Assembly: GCF_021129215.1 (NCBI RefSeq)
Contig: NZ_JAJOLP010000001.1
Location: 620,001-684,000, forward strand
DNA: 64,000 nucleotides
From: Agromyces sp. S2-1-8
Lineage (GTDB): Bacteria; Actinomycetota; Actinomycetes; Actinomycetales; Microbacteriaceae
Reading direction: 5' to 3'
Part shown: in pieces, positions 1-8,655 of the stretch
How the letters are laid out: the number at the start of each line of letters is the position of its first letter
How positions within the stretch are numbered: position 1 is the stretch's first letter
The notes under the pieces: model-generated
Seen by the model: the letters and a program-made list of their open reading frames with translations, nothing else
Database searches by the model: none
What the model was told of the DNA's origin: nothing
Translations under genes and position numbers: made by a program

Positions 1-441
1 GGCGTCGGCGGTGGCATCCGCGTCACCGCCGAGCATGAACGTGAGGCTGCCCGCGGCGGCCCCCGCGATTCCGCCCGAGACCGGCGAATCGACGAAACGG
101 AACCCGCGCCGTGCCGACTCCTCGTGGCACCAGCGCGACGTCTCGACGTCGACCGTCGACGTGTCGAGCAGCAGCACCCCGGCGGGTGCCGTCGCCCACA
201 CCCCGCCGTCGCCCGCGTAGACCTCGCGCACGTGTTCACTGCGCGGCAGGCTCGTGAAGACCGCGTCGGCGCCCGCGACCGCCTCGGCGACCGAGTCGAC
301 CACTGCGACCCCCCGCGACGCCGCGGCCTCCCGCGCCTCCGACATCGGGTCGACGCCGCGCACGGCGTGACCCGCCGCGACGAGATTCGCCGACATGGGT
401 CCACCCATGTGTCCCAGTCCGATCCAGGCGATGTTCGCCAT
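1..441 (-). CDS. mmsB: 3-hydroxyisobutyrate dehydrogenase, copy 1 (C-terminus beyond left edge)
   Basis: NAD-dependent oxidation of 3-hydroxyisobutyrate or a related beta-hydroxyacid to the semialdehyde, in valine-type catabolism. The 147 visible residues begin MANIAWIGLGHMGGPM, the Rossmann GxGxxG of the beta-hydroxyacid dehydrogenase family, and include the substrate-binding FVDSPVSGGIAGAAAG segment; the catalytic lysine would lie past the edge. The start at 441 is preceded by GGGAGGG. It lies 155 bases downstream of the alcohol dehydrogenase on the same strand and is a clear paralog of the gene at 3240-4151, so the cluster has two mmsB copies. Partial only because the window ends. Confidence 0.93.
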   Translation of the reverse strand, partial: MANIAWIGLGHMGGPMSANLVAAGHAVRGVDPMSEAREAAASRGVAVVDSVAEAVAGADAVFTSLPRSEHVREVYAGDGGVWATAPAGVLLLDTSTVDVETSRWCHEESARRGFRFVDSPVSGGIAGAAAGSLTFMLGGDADATADA

Positions 442-596
442 GGGCCTGCCCTCCCGACCTCGTCGACGTGAAGCGCTCTCCGTCCCCACGATACGCCGAG
501 GCCGCGCGCGTTGCGGAGCGACGGAGGAGCGTCGCGAGTCGGTCGATCGCGCCGGTCTCGAGACGCCGCCGCGCGCCCCCGCGACCGGGGAGACGC

Positions 597-1712
597 TCAG
601 AACCGGATGACCTGCCGGATCGCCCGCCCCTCCGCGAGGGTGTCCATCGCCGCGTTCACGTCGTCGAGCTCGACGGTCGACGAGATGAGCGCCTCGACGG
701 GCAGCCGGCCCTGCCGCCAGAGTTCGGCATAGCGCGGGATGTCCCGCGACGGGATCGCCGACCCCAGGTACGACCCGATGATCGTGCGCGCCTCGGCCGT
801 CACGGTCAGCGGCGCGATCTGCGAGACGGCCGATGCGGGCGGCAGCCCCACGGTGACCGTTCGTCCGCCGGGTGCGGTCAGCGCGAACGCCGTCTCGAAT
901 GCGCGCGGATGGCCCGCCGCCTCCACGACGAGCGGAGCCCGCAGCCCTGCGGCCACCGCCTCGTCGGGCGTGTACGCCGCGTCGGCGCCGAGCTCGAGCG
1001 CCCGCTCGAGCTTGTCGTCGACGCCGTCGACGCCGATGACCCGGCCGTAGCCGAGCGACGCCGCCGTGATGAGCGCGGCCATGCCGACGCCGCCGAGCCC
1101 GACCACGACGATGTCGTCGCCCTCGCGCGCGGCACCCGCGTTGAGCACGGCTCCGCCCCCGGTGAGCACGGCGCACCCGAGCACGGCCGCGACCTCGGGC
1201 GGCACATCGTGCCCGACGACCACCGCCGAGCGCCGGTCGACGACCGCGTGCGTCGCGAACCCCGAGACCCCGAGATGGTGGCGCACGGGCTCGCCGTCGC
1301 GGTGGAGGCGCACGTCGCCGTCGAAGAGCGTGCCCGCCGTGTTCGCGGCGGTGCCCGGAGTGCACGGCAGGGCGCCGCCGGCGAGGCATCCCTCGCACTC
1401 ACCGCAGCGAGGCAGGAAGGCCATCACCACCCGGTCACCCACCGAGAAGCCGGCCGCGGATGCCTCGGCGCCGAGCTCCTCGACGATGCCGGCGGCCTCG
1501 TGGCCGAGCAGCATCGGCACCGGGCGCGGGCGATTGCCGTCGACGACCGAGAGATCCGAGTGGCAGATGCCCGCCGCCTCGATGCGCACGAGCAGCTCGT
1601 CGGGACCGGGGCGTTCGAGCTCGAGCTCGCCGATCGTGATCGGCCGCGACTCGGCGAAGGGCCGGGAACGCCCGAGCTCCTCGAGCACGGCCCCGCGGAT
1701 GCGGATCGACAT
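597..1712 (-). CDS. Zinc-dependent alcohol dehydrogenase (MDR family)
   Basis: A 371-residue medium-chain alcohol dehydrogenase. Catalytic zinc ligands are visible as Cys50 (GICHSD), His71-Glu72 (GHEAAG) and a later Cys in GCAVLTGGG; structural-zinc cysteines are Cys103, 106, 109 and 117 (CGECEGC...C). The NAD-binding motif is GLGGVG. The pattern fits class III-type or aryl-alcohol-type enzymes; the substrate is not determined. It starts 13 bases after mmsA ends and is probably co-transcribed, suggesting it supplies or removes an aldehyde or alcohol in the same pathway. Confidence 0.93.
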   Translation of the reverse strand: MSIRIRGAVLEELGRSRPFAESRPITIGELELERPGPDELLVRIEAAGICHSDLSVVDGNRPRPVPMLLGHEAAGIVEELGAEASAAGFSVGDRVVMAFLPRCGECEGCLAGGALPCTPGTAANTAGTLFDGDVRLHRDGEPVRHHLGVSGFATHAVVDRRSAVVVGHDVPPEVAAVLGCAVLTGGGAVLNAGAAREGDDIVVVGLGGVGMAALITAASLGYGRVIGVDGVDDKLERALELGADAAYTPDEAVAAGLRAPLVVEAAGHPRAFETAFALTAPGGRTVTVGLPPASAVSQIAPLTVTAEARTIIGSYLGSAIPSRDIPRYAELWRQGRLPVEALISSTVELDDVNAAMDTLAEGRAIRQVIRF

Positions 1713-1725
1713 CGCCGCGGCCCCG

Positions 1726-3228
1726 TCAGTGCGTCGGGAAGCCGAGGTCGATCTGCGACTCGCTCGGCTCGGGCCAGCGCGTCGTCACGACCTTGCGTCG
1801 CGTGTAGAAGTTGAAGCTCTCCGGGCCGTACATGTGGGTGTCGCCGAAGAGCGAGTCCTTCCAACCGCCGAACGAGAACGCGCCGACGGGCACCGGAATG
1901 GGCACGTTGACGCCCACCATCCCGACCTCGATGTCGAACTCGAAGCTGCGCGCGGTCTTGCCGTCGCGGGTGAACACGGCGACGCCGTTGGCGAAGCGGC
2001 TCGCGTTGATGAGCGCGACCGCCGCGTCGTAGTCGTCGACCCGCACGACCGAGAGCACCGGCCCGAAGATCTCCTCGTCGTAGACGCGCATGCCGGGCTC
2101 GACCCGGTCGACGAGCGAGGCGCCGATGAAGAAGCCGTCGCCCTCGAAGCGGTGGTCGCGGCCGTCGACCACGACGTTCGCGCCCTCGGCCGCGGCGCCC
2201 TCGACGAAGCCGGCGACGCGCTCGCGCGCCTCGCGCGTGATCAGGGGACCCATCTCCGAGGCGGGATCGGTGCCGTCGCCGACGACGAGCCGGGACATCC
2301 GCTGGGTGATCTTCTCGATCAGCGGGTCGGCGACCTGCCCGACCACGACGAGCACCGAGACGGCCATGCACCGCTCGCCCGCCGAGCCGTACGCGGCCGA
2401 GATCGCGGCGTCGGCGGCCGCGTCGAGGTCGGCGTCGGGCATGACGACCATGTGGTTCTTCGCTCCGCCGAGGGCCTGCACCCGCTTGCCCTGCTCGGCG
2501 GCGCGCGTGTAGATGTACTTGGCGATCGGGGTCGAGCCGACGAACGAGATCGCCTTCACGTCGGGGTGGTCGAGCAGCGCGTCGACCGCGACCTTGTCGC
2601 CGTGCACGACGTTGAGAACGCCGTCGGGCAGCCCCGCCTCGCGGAACGCCTCGGCGAGCCAGACCGCCGCCGAGGGGTCGCGCTCGCTCGGCTTCAGGAT
2701 GACGGCGTTGCCCGCCGCGATCGCGGTGGTGACCATCCACAGCGGCACCATCGCCGGGAAGTTGAACGGCGTGATGCAGGCCACGACGCCGAGCGGCTGG
2801 CGCACCTGGTGCACGTCGATGCCGCGCGCGACCTGCTCGGCGTAGTCGCCCTTGAGGTGGTGCATGAGGCCGGCGCAGAACTCGACGTTCTCGAGCCCGC
2901 GCGCGACCTCGCCGAGGGCGTCGTCGACGGTCTTGCCGTGCTCGGCGGTGATGATGCGCGCGAGCTCGCCGCTGCGCGCCTCGATGATCTCGCGCAGCTT
3001 GAACATGACGTGCGAGCGCTTGGCGAGTCCGGTCGCGCGCCACGTCTTCTGGGCGAGGGATGCCGCGGCCACCGCCTCGGCGACGCGGGCGTCGTCGGCG
3101 AGCACGACCTCGGCGGTCTGCTCGCCGGTCGCCGGGTTGAAGACGGGGCTGCGACGGGCGTCGTCGTCGATATTGCCGCCCGCGATGACGTGCGGGATGG
3201 TCCGCACGGCGGTGAGGGTGTCGGTCAT
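1726..3228 (-). CDS. mmsA: CoA-acylating methylmalonate-semialdehyde dehydrogenase
   Basis: Converts (methyl)malonate semialdehyde to propionyl-/acetyl-CoA with NAD and CoA. The 500 residues match the family length. Catalytic Cys287 lies in SAGERCMAV, and the usual ELGGK of aldehyde dehydrogenases is replaced by LGGAKNH, characteristic of the CoA-acylating MMSDH branch. The frame stays open far upstream, but MTDTLTAVRT at 3228, just after the mmsB copy ending at 3240, is the natural start. Middle gene of the mmsB-mmsA-adh-mmsB cluster. Confidence 0.95.
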   Translation of the reverse strand: MTDTLTAVRTIPHVIAGGNIDDDARRSPVFNPATGEQTAEVVLADDARVAEAVAAASLAQKTWRATGLAKRSHVMFKLREIIEARSGELARIITAEHGKTVDDALGEVARGLENVEFCAGLMHHLKGDYAEQVARGIDVHQVRQPLGVVACITPFNFPAMVPLWMVTTAIAAGNAVILKPSERDPSAAVWLAEAFREAGLPDGVLNVVHGDKVAVDALLDHPDVKAISFVGSTPIAKYIYTRAAEQGKRVQALGGAKNHMVVMPDADLDAAADAAISAAYGSAGERCMAVSVLVVVGQVADPLIEKITQRMSRLVVGDGTDPASEMGPLITREARERVAGFVEGAAAEGANVVVDGRDHRFEGDGFFIGASLVDRVEPGMRVYDEEIFGPVLSVVRVDDYDAAVALINASRFANGVAVFTRDGKTARSFEFDIEVGMVGVNVPIPVPVGAFSFGGWKDSLFGDTHMYGPESFNFYTRRKVVTTRWPEPSESQIDLGFPTH

Positions 3229-3239
3229 GGGCGTTCCTT

Positions 3240-4151
3240 TCAGGCGGTGTAGCCCGCGACGGCGCCGTCGGCGCGCACGAGCTTGGCGATGAGGCTGCAG
3301 TCCTTGCCGCCGAGGCCGTCGGCGATGAGCTCCTCGAACTGCTCTCGCGCGAGCCGCGCGGCGGGAAGGTTCAGGCCCGCGGCCTCCCCGGCGCCGAGCG
3401 CGAGCGAGACGTCCTTGAGGGCGAGGGTCGTCGCGAAGGTCGCGTCGAAGTTGCGGTTCGCGGCGGCCGAGTCGACGATCCCCGGCACCGGGTACCAGGT
3501 GCGCAGCGCCCACGAGTCGGCCGACGAGACCCGGGCGATGTCCCAGAACGTACGGGGGTCGATGCCGAGGCTCGACGCGAGCTGCGAGCCCTCGGCCGCG
3601 GCGACGAGCGAGATGAAGAGCATCATGTTGTTCGCGAGCTTCGCGGCGATGCCCTGGGTCGGGCCGCCGACGGCGAAGACGTTGGCGGCCATGGGCCGGA
3701 CGAAGTCGGCGGCGTCCGCGACATCCGCCTCGCCGCCGCCCAGCATGAACGTGAGGGTGCCGGCCGCGGCACCCGAGATGCCGCCCGAGACCGGTGCGTC
3801 GACGAATCGGAACCCGCGCTCGGCGGAGCCGTCGTGGCACCAGCGCGAGGTCTCGATGTCGACGGTCGAGCTGTCGAGCAGCAGGGCGGTCCGCGGCGCG
3901 TTGGCCCAGACCCCGCCGTCGCCCTCGTACACGGCGCGCACGTGGTCGCCCTTCGGCAGCATCGTGAAGACGGCGTCGGCGTCCGCCACCGCTTCGGCGA
4001 CGGAGCTCGCGACGCGCGCGCCGCGCTCGGCGGCCGCCCGGCTCGCCCGCTCGTCGAGGTCGAAGCCGACGACCTCGTGCCCCGCTTCGATGAGCCGGCC
4101 GGTCATCGGACCGCCCATGTTGCCCAGTCCGATCCATGCGATCGTCGCCAT
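3240..4151 (-). CDS. mmsB: 3-hydroxyisobutyrate dehydrogenase, copy 2
   Basis: A complete 303-residue beta-hydroxyacid dehydrogenase. The N-terminal Rossmann motif is GLGNMGGPM (residues 8-16), the substrate loop DAPVSGGISGAAAG is at about 119-131, and the catalytic Lys171 lies in KLANNM. The start at 4151 has a strong AGGAGGACACG ribosome site; the open frame continues to 4613 but without such a site. First gene of the minus-strand catabolic cluster, 12 bases before mmsA, and divergent from the LysR regulator. Confidence 0.95.
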   Translation of the reverse strand: MATIAWIGLGNMGGPMTGRLIEAGHEVVGFDLDERASRAAAERGARVASSVAEAVADADAVFTMLPKGDHVRAVYEGDGGVWANAPRTALLLDSSTVDIETSRWCHDGSAERGFRFVDAPVSGGISGAAAGTLTFMLGGGEADVADAADFVRPMAANVFAVGGPTQGIAAKLANNMMLFISLVAAAEGSQLASSLGIDPRTFWDIARVSSADSWALRTWYPVPGIVDSAAANRNFDATFATTLALKDVSLALGAGEAAGLNLPAARLAREQFEELIADGLGGKDCSLIAKLVRADGAVAGYTA

Positions 4152-4211
4152 CGTGTCCTCCTCGACTTCGGCGTGTGCGGCGGCGCCTCCCCCAAGGCGC
4201 CGCGCTGAATC

Positions 4212-4287
4212 ACCATATGGTCGCGATGAATGCACATTCAACGGGCGAGAACCGCGAATATTGCACTCGCGCTGTGCATTCATGCAC
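4212..4287. promoter_or_regulatory. Divergent control region with three palindromes
   Basis: Between mmsB (minus) and lysR (plus) lie ACCATATGGT (4212-4221), TGAATG-CA-CATTCA (4227-4240) and GTGCAT-TC-ATGCAC (4274-4287), all with perfect arms. They share the TGCAT/ATTCA vocabulary, as expected for repeated binding of one regulator. The third covers the upstream candidate ATG of lysR at 4282, which favours the later start. Regulator assignment is inference from position. Confidence 0.55.
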
Positions 4288-4302
4288 GATGTGTGGGTGA
4301 CG

Positions 4303-5196
4303 ATGACGACGCACGACCCCAACCCCGAGTGGCTCATGACCTTTCTGGCCGTCGCCCGGCTCGGCCGGTACACCGCGGCCGCCCAAGTGCTGGGGGTCAA
4401 CCACTCGACGGTGTCGCGGCGCATCGCCGCGCTCGAGTCGGCGATGGGCGGGCACGTGCTCATCCGGGCCGCGGGCGGGTGGGCGACGACGCCGCTGGGC
4501 CAGCGCGCGATGGCGGTCGCCGAGCGCATCGAGCTCGAGATGCGCTCGCTCGTCGAGGTCGACCAGCCGGGGCTCGCGGGGCTCGTGCGCATCGCGGCGC
4601 CCGACGCCTTCACCGCGCTCTACGCCGTGCCCGCGCTCGCGCCGCTGCAGGCCGCGAACCCCGGGCTGTCGTTCGAGCTGCTGAGCGCGACGCAGCGCGT
4701 GCGGCAGAACCGCTCGGGCGTCGACATCGAGGTCGCCGTGGGCCGGCCCGACGTCCGCAAGGCGCTCGCGACACCCGTGCTCGAGTACTCGCTCGCGCTC
4801 TTCGCGAGCGAGGCGTACCTCGCGGAGCACGGTGAGCCGCGCACGATCGCCGAGATGTCGGGGCACCGCCTCAACTACTACATCGAGTCGGCGCTGCAGA
4901 TCGACGAACTCGACCTGGCCGTCGACGAACTGCCGCCGACGCTGCCGAGCATGCGCTCGACCGGGGTGTTCGCGCACCTCGCGGCGACCGTCGCCGGTGC
5001 GGGCGTCGGGCTCATGCCCGACTTCCTCGCGTCGCGCGAGCCGAGCCTCGTGCGGGTGCTCGCCGACGAGTACGACCACCCGATCGCGTACTGGGCGGTC
5101 ACCCGCGAGGAGAGCCTGCGCAACCCGGCGGTGGCGGCGGGCTTCCGCGCGCTCGTCGAGCACCGGCCGGATTGGCGGGCCGTCGCCGCGAACTGA
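4303..5196 (+). CDS. LysR-family transcriptional regulator
   Basis: About 297 residues with an N-terminal winged helix-turn-helix (EWLMTFLAVARLGRYTAAAQ, then NHSTVSRRIAALE) and a C-terminal effector-binding domain. Divergent from the mmsB-mmsA-adh-mmsB cluster, so it is probably its regulator, sensing an intermediate. Two in-frame ATGs exist, 4282 and 4303; the first sits inside a palindrome that looks like an operator, and neither has a strong ribosome site, so I chose 4303. A further upstream extension of the open frame is antisense to mmsB and not credible. Confidence 0.88.
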   Translation: MTTHDPNPEWLMTFLAVARLGRYTAAAQVLGVNHSTVSRRIAALESAMGGHVLIRAAGGWATTPLGQRAMAVAERIELEMRSLVEVDQPGLAGLVRIAAPDAFTALYAVPALAPLQAANPGLSFELLSATQRVRQNRSGVDIEVAVGRPDVRKALATPVLEYSLALFASEAYLAEHGEPRTIAEMSGHRLNYYIESALQIDELDLAVDELPPTLPSMRSTGVFAHLAATVAGAGVGLMPDFLASREPSLVRVLADEYDHPIAYWAVTREESLRNPAVAAGFRALVEHRPDWRAVAAN

Positions 5197-5336
5197 GCGG
5201 CCACGACCCGGCGGCGGCGCCCGCCGCGGCTCTCGCTCCGCCGCTCCACGGCGCAGATCGCGCACCCGGCGCAGCCGGGGCGGACTTCATCGGGGGCGAC
5301 TCCATTCGTGCCCCGCGCGGCAGCCCGCGAACGACG

Positions 5337-5380
5337 GCTCTGCCGGTTCCGCCTCATCGATGAGGTGGAACCGGCAGAGC
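5337..5380. terminator. Long bidirectional hairpin between converging genes
   Basis: Arms GCTCTGCCGGTTCC-G-CCTCATC and GATGAGG-T-GGAACCGGCAGAGC form a 22-pair stem with one mismatch and practically no loop. It lies between the 3' ends of lysR (plus) and the transporter (minus), where a shared terminator is expected. Confidence 0.7.
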
Positions 5381-5444
5381 TCGGATCGGAACAGCGGTCG
5401 TGCACCAAGGACTCGCCGACTGCGTCGGGCGGGGCCCGGCCGTC

Positions 5445-6839
5445 CTACGCGGTGGTCCTCACCGCCGCCTCCTCCGCGACCCGTGCGCGGTCGGCGTCGT
5501 CGATCGATCGCAGCGAGATGCCGTTCGTCTCGCGCATCGCGACGACCGCGATGAGCGTGACACCGGCGGCGAGCGCGAGGTAGATCGCGACCGGCACCCA
5601 CGAGCCGAAGCTCGACAGCAGCATCGTCGCGATGATCGGGGCGACCGATCCGGCGATGATCGACGTGACCTGGTAGCCGAGCGAGACGCCCGAGTAGCGC
5701 ATGCGGGTCGGGAACATCTCCGCCATGATCGCCGGCTGGCTCGCGTACATGAGGGCGTGGATGATGAGGCCGACGATCAGGATGCCGACGATCAGCCAGT
5801 CGTTCTTCGTGTCGAAGAGCGGGAAGGCGACGAAGCCCCACACCGCACCGAGGATCGCGCCGGCCGCGTACACCGGCTTGCGGCCCAGCTTGTCGCTGAA
5901 GCGGCCGACCACCGGGATGATGCAGAAGTGCACGACGTGCGCGAACAGGATGAGCGTGAGGATCGTCGACGTGTCCATCTGCAGGTGCGCCGACATGTAC
6001 GTGATCGAGAAGGTCACCACGAGGTAGTACATGATGTTCTCGCCGAAGCGCAGGCCCATCGCGGTGAAGACGCCGCGCGGGTAGCGCTTGAGCACCTCGA
6101 TGACGCCGTAGTTCGTCTTCTTCGCGGCTTCGACCTCCTTCTGGGCCTCGATGAAGATCGGCGCATCGGTGACCTTCGTGCGGATGTAGTAGCCGACGGC
6201 GACGATGACGACCGACAGCCAGAAGCCGACGCGCCAGCCCCAGCTGAGGAACTGCGCCTCGGTGAGCGTGCGCGAGAGGATCAGCAGCACCACGGTGGCG
6301 AGCAGGTTGCCCGCGGGCACCGCGGCCTGCGGCCAGCTCGCCCAGAAGCCGCGCTGCTTGTCGGGCGAGTGCTCTGCGACGAGCAGCACGGCGCCGCCCC
6401 ACTCGCCGCCGACCGCGAAGCCCTGGAAGAAGCGCAGGATGATGAGCATGATGGGCGCCGCATAGCCGACCTGGTCGAACGTCGGCAGGCAGCCCATGAG
6501 GAACGTCGTGACGCCGACCAGGATGATCGCGAGCTGCAGCAGCTTCTTGCGCCCGTACTTGTCGCCGAAGTGGCCGAACACGATGCCGCCGAGCGGGCGG
6601 GCGACGAAGCCGACGGCGTAGGTGAGGAACGCCTTGATGATGTTGTCGAGCGGGTTGTCACTCGGCGGGAAGAAGATGACGTTGAAGACGAGGGTCGCGG
6701 CGGTGGCGTAGAGGAAGAACTCGTACCACTCGACGATGGTGCCGGCCATCGAGGCGGCGACGACCTTTCGCAGTCCGGTGGGGACGGACGAGCCGGGGGG
6801 ATTCGGGGACGTGCGGGGCGTCGAAGCGTCGACAGCCAT
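5445..6839 (-). CDS. MFS transporter, metabolite:H+ symporter (ProP/ShiA-like)
   Basis: A 464-residue membrane protein of about 12 helices. The MHS signature is clear: GTIVEWYEFFLYATAATLV in helix 1, the cytoplasmic loop GHFGDKYGRKKLL, and FFQGFAVGGEWGGAVLLVAE, followed by FSDKLGRKP in the second half. This family imports dicarboxylates, aromatic acids, osmolytes or shikimate with protons; the substrate is unknown here. The start at 6839 has a strong AAGGAGG site seven bases upstream; upstream in-frame sequence lies in the operator-like region. The FAD hydroxylase next upstream on the same strand suggests an aromatic substrate (inference). Confidence 0.93.
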   Translation of the reverse strand: MAVDASTPRTSPNPPGSSVPTGLRKVVAASMAGTIVEWYEFFLYATAATLVFNVIFFPPSDNPLDNIIKAFLTYAVGFVARPLGGIVFGHFGDKYGRKKLLQLAIILVGVTTFLMGCLPTFDQVGYAAPIMLIILRFFQGFAVGGEWGGAVLLVAEHSPDKQRGFWASWPQAAVPAGNLLATVVLLILSRTLTEAQFLSWGWRVGFWLSVVIVAVGYYIRTKVTDAPIFIEAQKEVEAAKKTNYGVIEVLKRYPRGVFTAMGLRFGENIMYYLVVTFSITYMSAHLQMDTSTILTLILFAHVVHFCIIPVVGRFSDKLGRKPVYAAGAILGAVWGFVAFPLFDTKNDWLIVGILIVGLIIHALMYASQPAIMAEMFPTRMRYSGVSLGYQVTSIIAGSVAPIIATMLLSSFGSWVPVAIYLALAAGVTLIAVVAMRETNGISLRSIDDADRARVAEEAAVRTTA

Positions 6840-6931
6840 AGGGACTACCTCCTTGTAGTGTGGCCCGCGATCGGGGGTCGCGATGCAGGCGATTCTCACC
6901 GTGCATCGATGCGAGCGGCAAGCCCCGATCC

Positions 6932-6959
6932 CGCACACGCGGTGTGCGTTTGCGCACAC
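6932..6959. promoter_or_regulatory. Alternating CGCACAC half-sites upstream of the transporter
   Basis: Three half-sites alternate: CGCACAC (6932-6938), GTGTGCG (6942-6948) and CGCACAC (6953-6959). They form two overlapping inverted repeats with 3- and 4-base spacers. They lie about 95 bases upstream of the transporter start and just after the hydroxylase stop, so either an operator or a terminator is possible; the repetition favours protein binding. Confidence 0.45.
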
Positions 6960-6968
6960 TCGGCGCGC

Positions 6969-8543
6969 TCAGCGGGCGTCGGCGAACATCGCGGCGCGCG
7001 CCGCATCGAGGTCGGTGCCGAGCCCCGGTGCACGCACCTCGGCCATGACGAACCCGTCGCGACGCACGAGATACACCCGGTCGTGGCGCAGCCGTGGACG
7101 CCCCCGCACCCCGCGGTCGCTCGGGAACACGTGCGGCTCGACGCCGAGCTCGCGCGCGATGCGCAGCACCACCCGCTCGGGCACGCCGTAGCCGTGCAGC
7201 TGCCACTGCATCGATCGCAGCACCTCGTAGTTGCCGCCCGTCCACGGCAGCCGCACTCCGACCACCGCCCCGCGACGACGTTCCCGCCGCGATCGGCCCG
7301 CGGCCGAGGCATCCGGCACCTCGTACCTGATGCGCGTCTGCGAGAGATAGCCGAACACGCGGCGACCCGCCACGAACGGCAGCAACCGGACCCCGATCGG
7401 ACCGAGCGCGGGCAGCGCGCGCCCGCGCACGAAGCGCGCGAACCGCGACTCGGACGTGACCTCGCCGAAGAGCCGGTCCGTCGTCGCGACGAGGGTCTCG
7501 CCGACCGGGCGGCGCTCGGCCTCGTACCGGTCGAGCCGGGCGTCGGGCATGCCGCCGACGATGACGTCGGCCAGCGCGCACGCGAGGTTGTGCGCCTCCT
7601 GCAGGCCCGTGTTCATGCCCTGAGCGCCGACCGGCGAGTGGATGTGCGCCGCGTCGCCGACGACGAAGCACGGCCCCTCGCGGAACCGTGCGGCGAGCCG
7701 GTGGTGCACCCGGTAGGTCGTGAACCAGGCGCTCTCGGAGTACTCCACGCCGAACTCGCGGCCGACGAGCTCGCGCACGCGCTCCTCGTGCAGGTTCCCG
7801 TCGGCGTCGAGGTCGGCGTCGCGCACGATGCCGAGCAGCCGCATGCGCGTGCCGCCCATCGGGAACGCCAGAATGAAGTGCTCGGTCGTGAAGCGCAGGT
7901 TGATCGCGTCGCCGACGAGGCCGGACACGCCGAGCGCGTCGGCGATGTAGTACGTGTACTCGTTCGTGACGCCCTCGAACGCGATGCCGAGCGACTCACG
8001 CACCCTCGAGTGCGCGCCGTCGGCACCCACGCAGTACCGCGCGCGAACCGTGCGGCGGTCACCGCCCGGCGCGGTGAGCTCGGCGACGACGGTGGATGCC
8101 TCGGCGCCCGCGCCCTGCTCGACCTCGAGGCGCTCGAGGCGATGCCCCCAGAGCACCTCGCGGCCGGCCTCGGCGAGCGCGTCGACGAGCAGCCGCTCGT
8201 TGCGGCTCTGCTCGAAGACGGTGATGTCGGGGTAGGGCGTGATGCCGTCGCCGAGTCCGCGGAACTCGACCGTGCCGAACGCCCGACGGCCCGCCCCCGG
8301 CGCGATCGCGGCGGCGGGCGCGCGCTCGGCGAGCACGCGGTCGACGAGGCCGAGCTGGTCGTAGAGCTCCATCGAACGGGCCTGCACGCCGAGCGCACGC
8401 GACTCGCGGGTGGGGCCGCTCTTGCCATCGACGATGAGCGCGTCCACGCCGAGCTTCGCGAGGCTGACCGCGAGCATGAGGCCGCTCGGGCCCGCGCCCA
8501 CGATGAGCACGTCGGTCGTGATGGAGCCGCTCGCCGCTTCCAT
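6969..8543 (-). CDS. FAD-dependent aromatic monooxygenase (hydroxylase)
   Basis: 524 residues of the PHBH/phenol-hydroxylase-like class A flavoprotein monooxygenases: GAGPSG dinucleotide fold at residues 16-21, RESRALGVQARSMEL, the DG motif GADGAHSRVR, and the second FAD motif GDAAHIHSPVGAQGMNTG. The C-terminal region (~400-524) resembles the thioredoxin-like extension of hydroxylases such as MhpA. The 8543 start follows GGAGG very closely; an upstream in-frame ATG at 8585 would add 14 residues. Neighbouring the MHS transporter, it suggests uptake and hydroxylation of an aromatic compound. Confidence 0.88.
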   Translation of the reverse strand: MEAASGSITTDVLIVGAGPSGLMLAVSLAKLGVDALIVDGKSGPTRESRALGVQARSMELYDQLGLVDRVLAERAPAAAIAPGAGRRAFGTVEFRGLGDGITPYPDITVFEQSRNERLLVDALAEAGREVLWGHRLERLEVEQGAGAEASTVVAELTAPGGDRRTVRARYCVGADGAHSRVRESLGIAFEGVTNEYTYYIADALGVSGLVGDAINLRFTTEHFILAFPMGGTRMRLLGIVRDADLDADGNLHEERVRELVGREFGVEYSESAWFTTYRVHHRLAARFREGPCFVVGDAAHIHSPVGAQGMNTGLQEAHNLACALADVIVGGMPDARLDRYEAERRPVGETLVATTDRLFGEVTSESRFARFVRGRALPALGPIGVRLLPFVAGRRVFGYLSQTRIRYEVPDASAAGRSRRERRRGAVVGVRLPWTGGNYEVLRSMQWQLHGYGVPERVVLRIARELGVEPHVFPSDRGVRGRPRLRHDRVYLVRRDGFVMAEVRAPGLGTDLDAARAAMFADAR

Positions 8544-8584
8544 GCCTCCATCGTGGCACCACCCCCCGCCGGCCGAGTAGCACA

Positions 8585-8655
8585 CGACGAAGGAGCACGC
8601 GTATCGAGACCCCGCCCGTGGCCTCGGTTCGGCGCTTCGCGCCTACTCGACCGAC
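8585..8655. repeat. Dispersed intergenic repeat, copy A
   Basis: Shares the block ACGAAGGAGC ... TCGAGACC ... CGGCGCT(T)CGCGCCTACTCGACC with copies at 18729-18830 and 28575-28680. It overlaps the 3' end of the nuclease gene, whose last codons and stop (GTC GAG TAG) come from the repeat. Confidence 0.6.
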
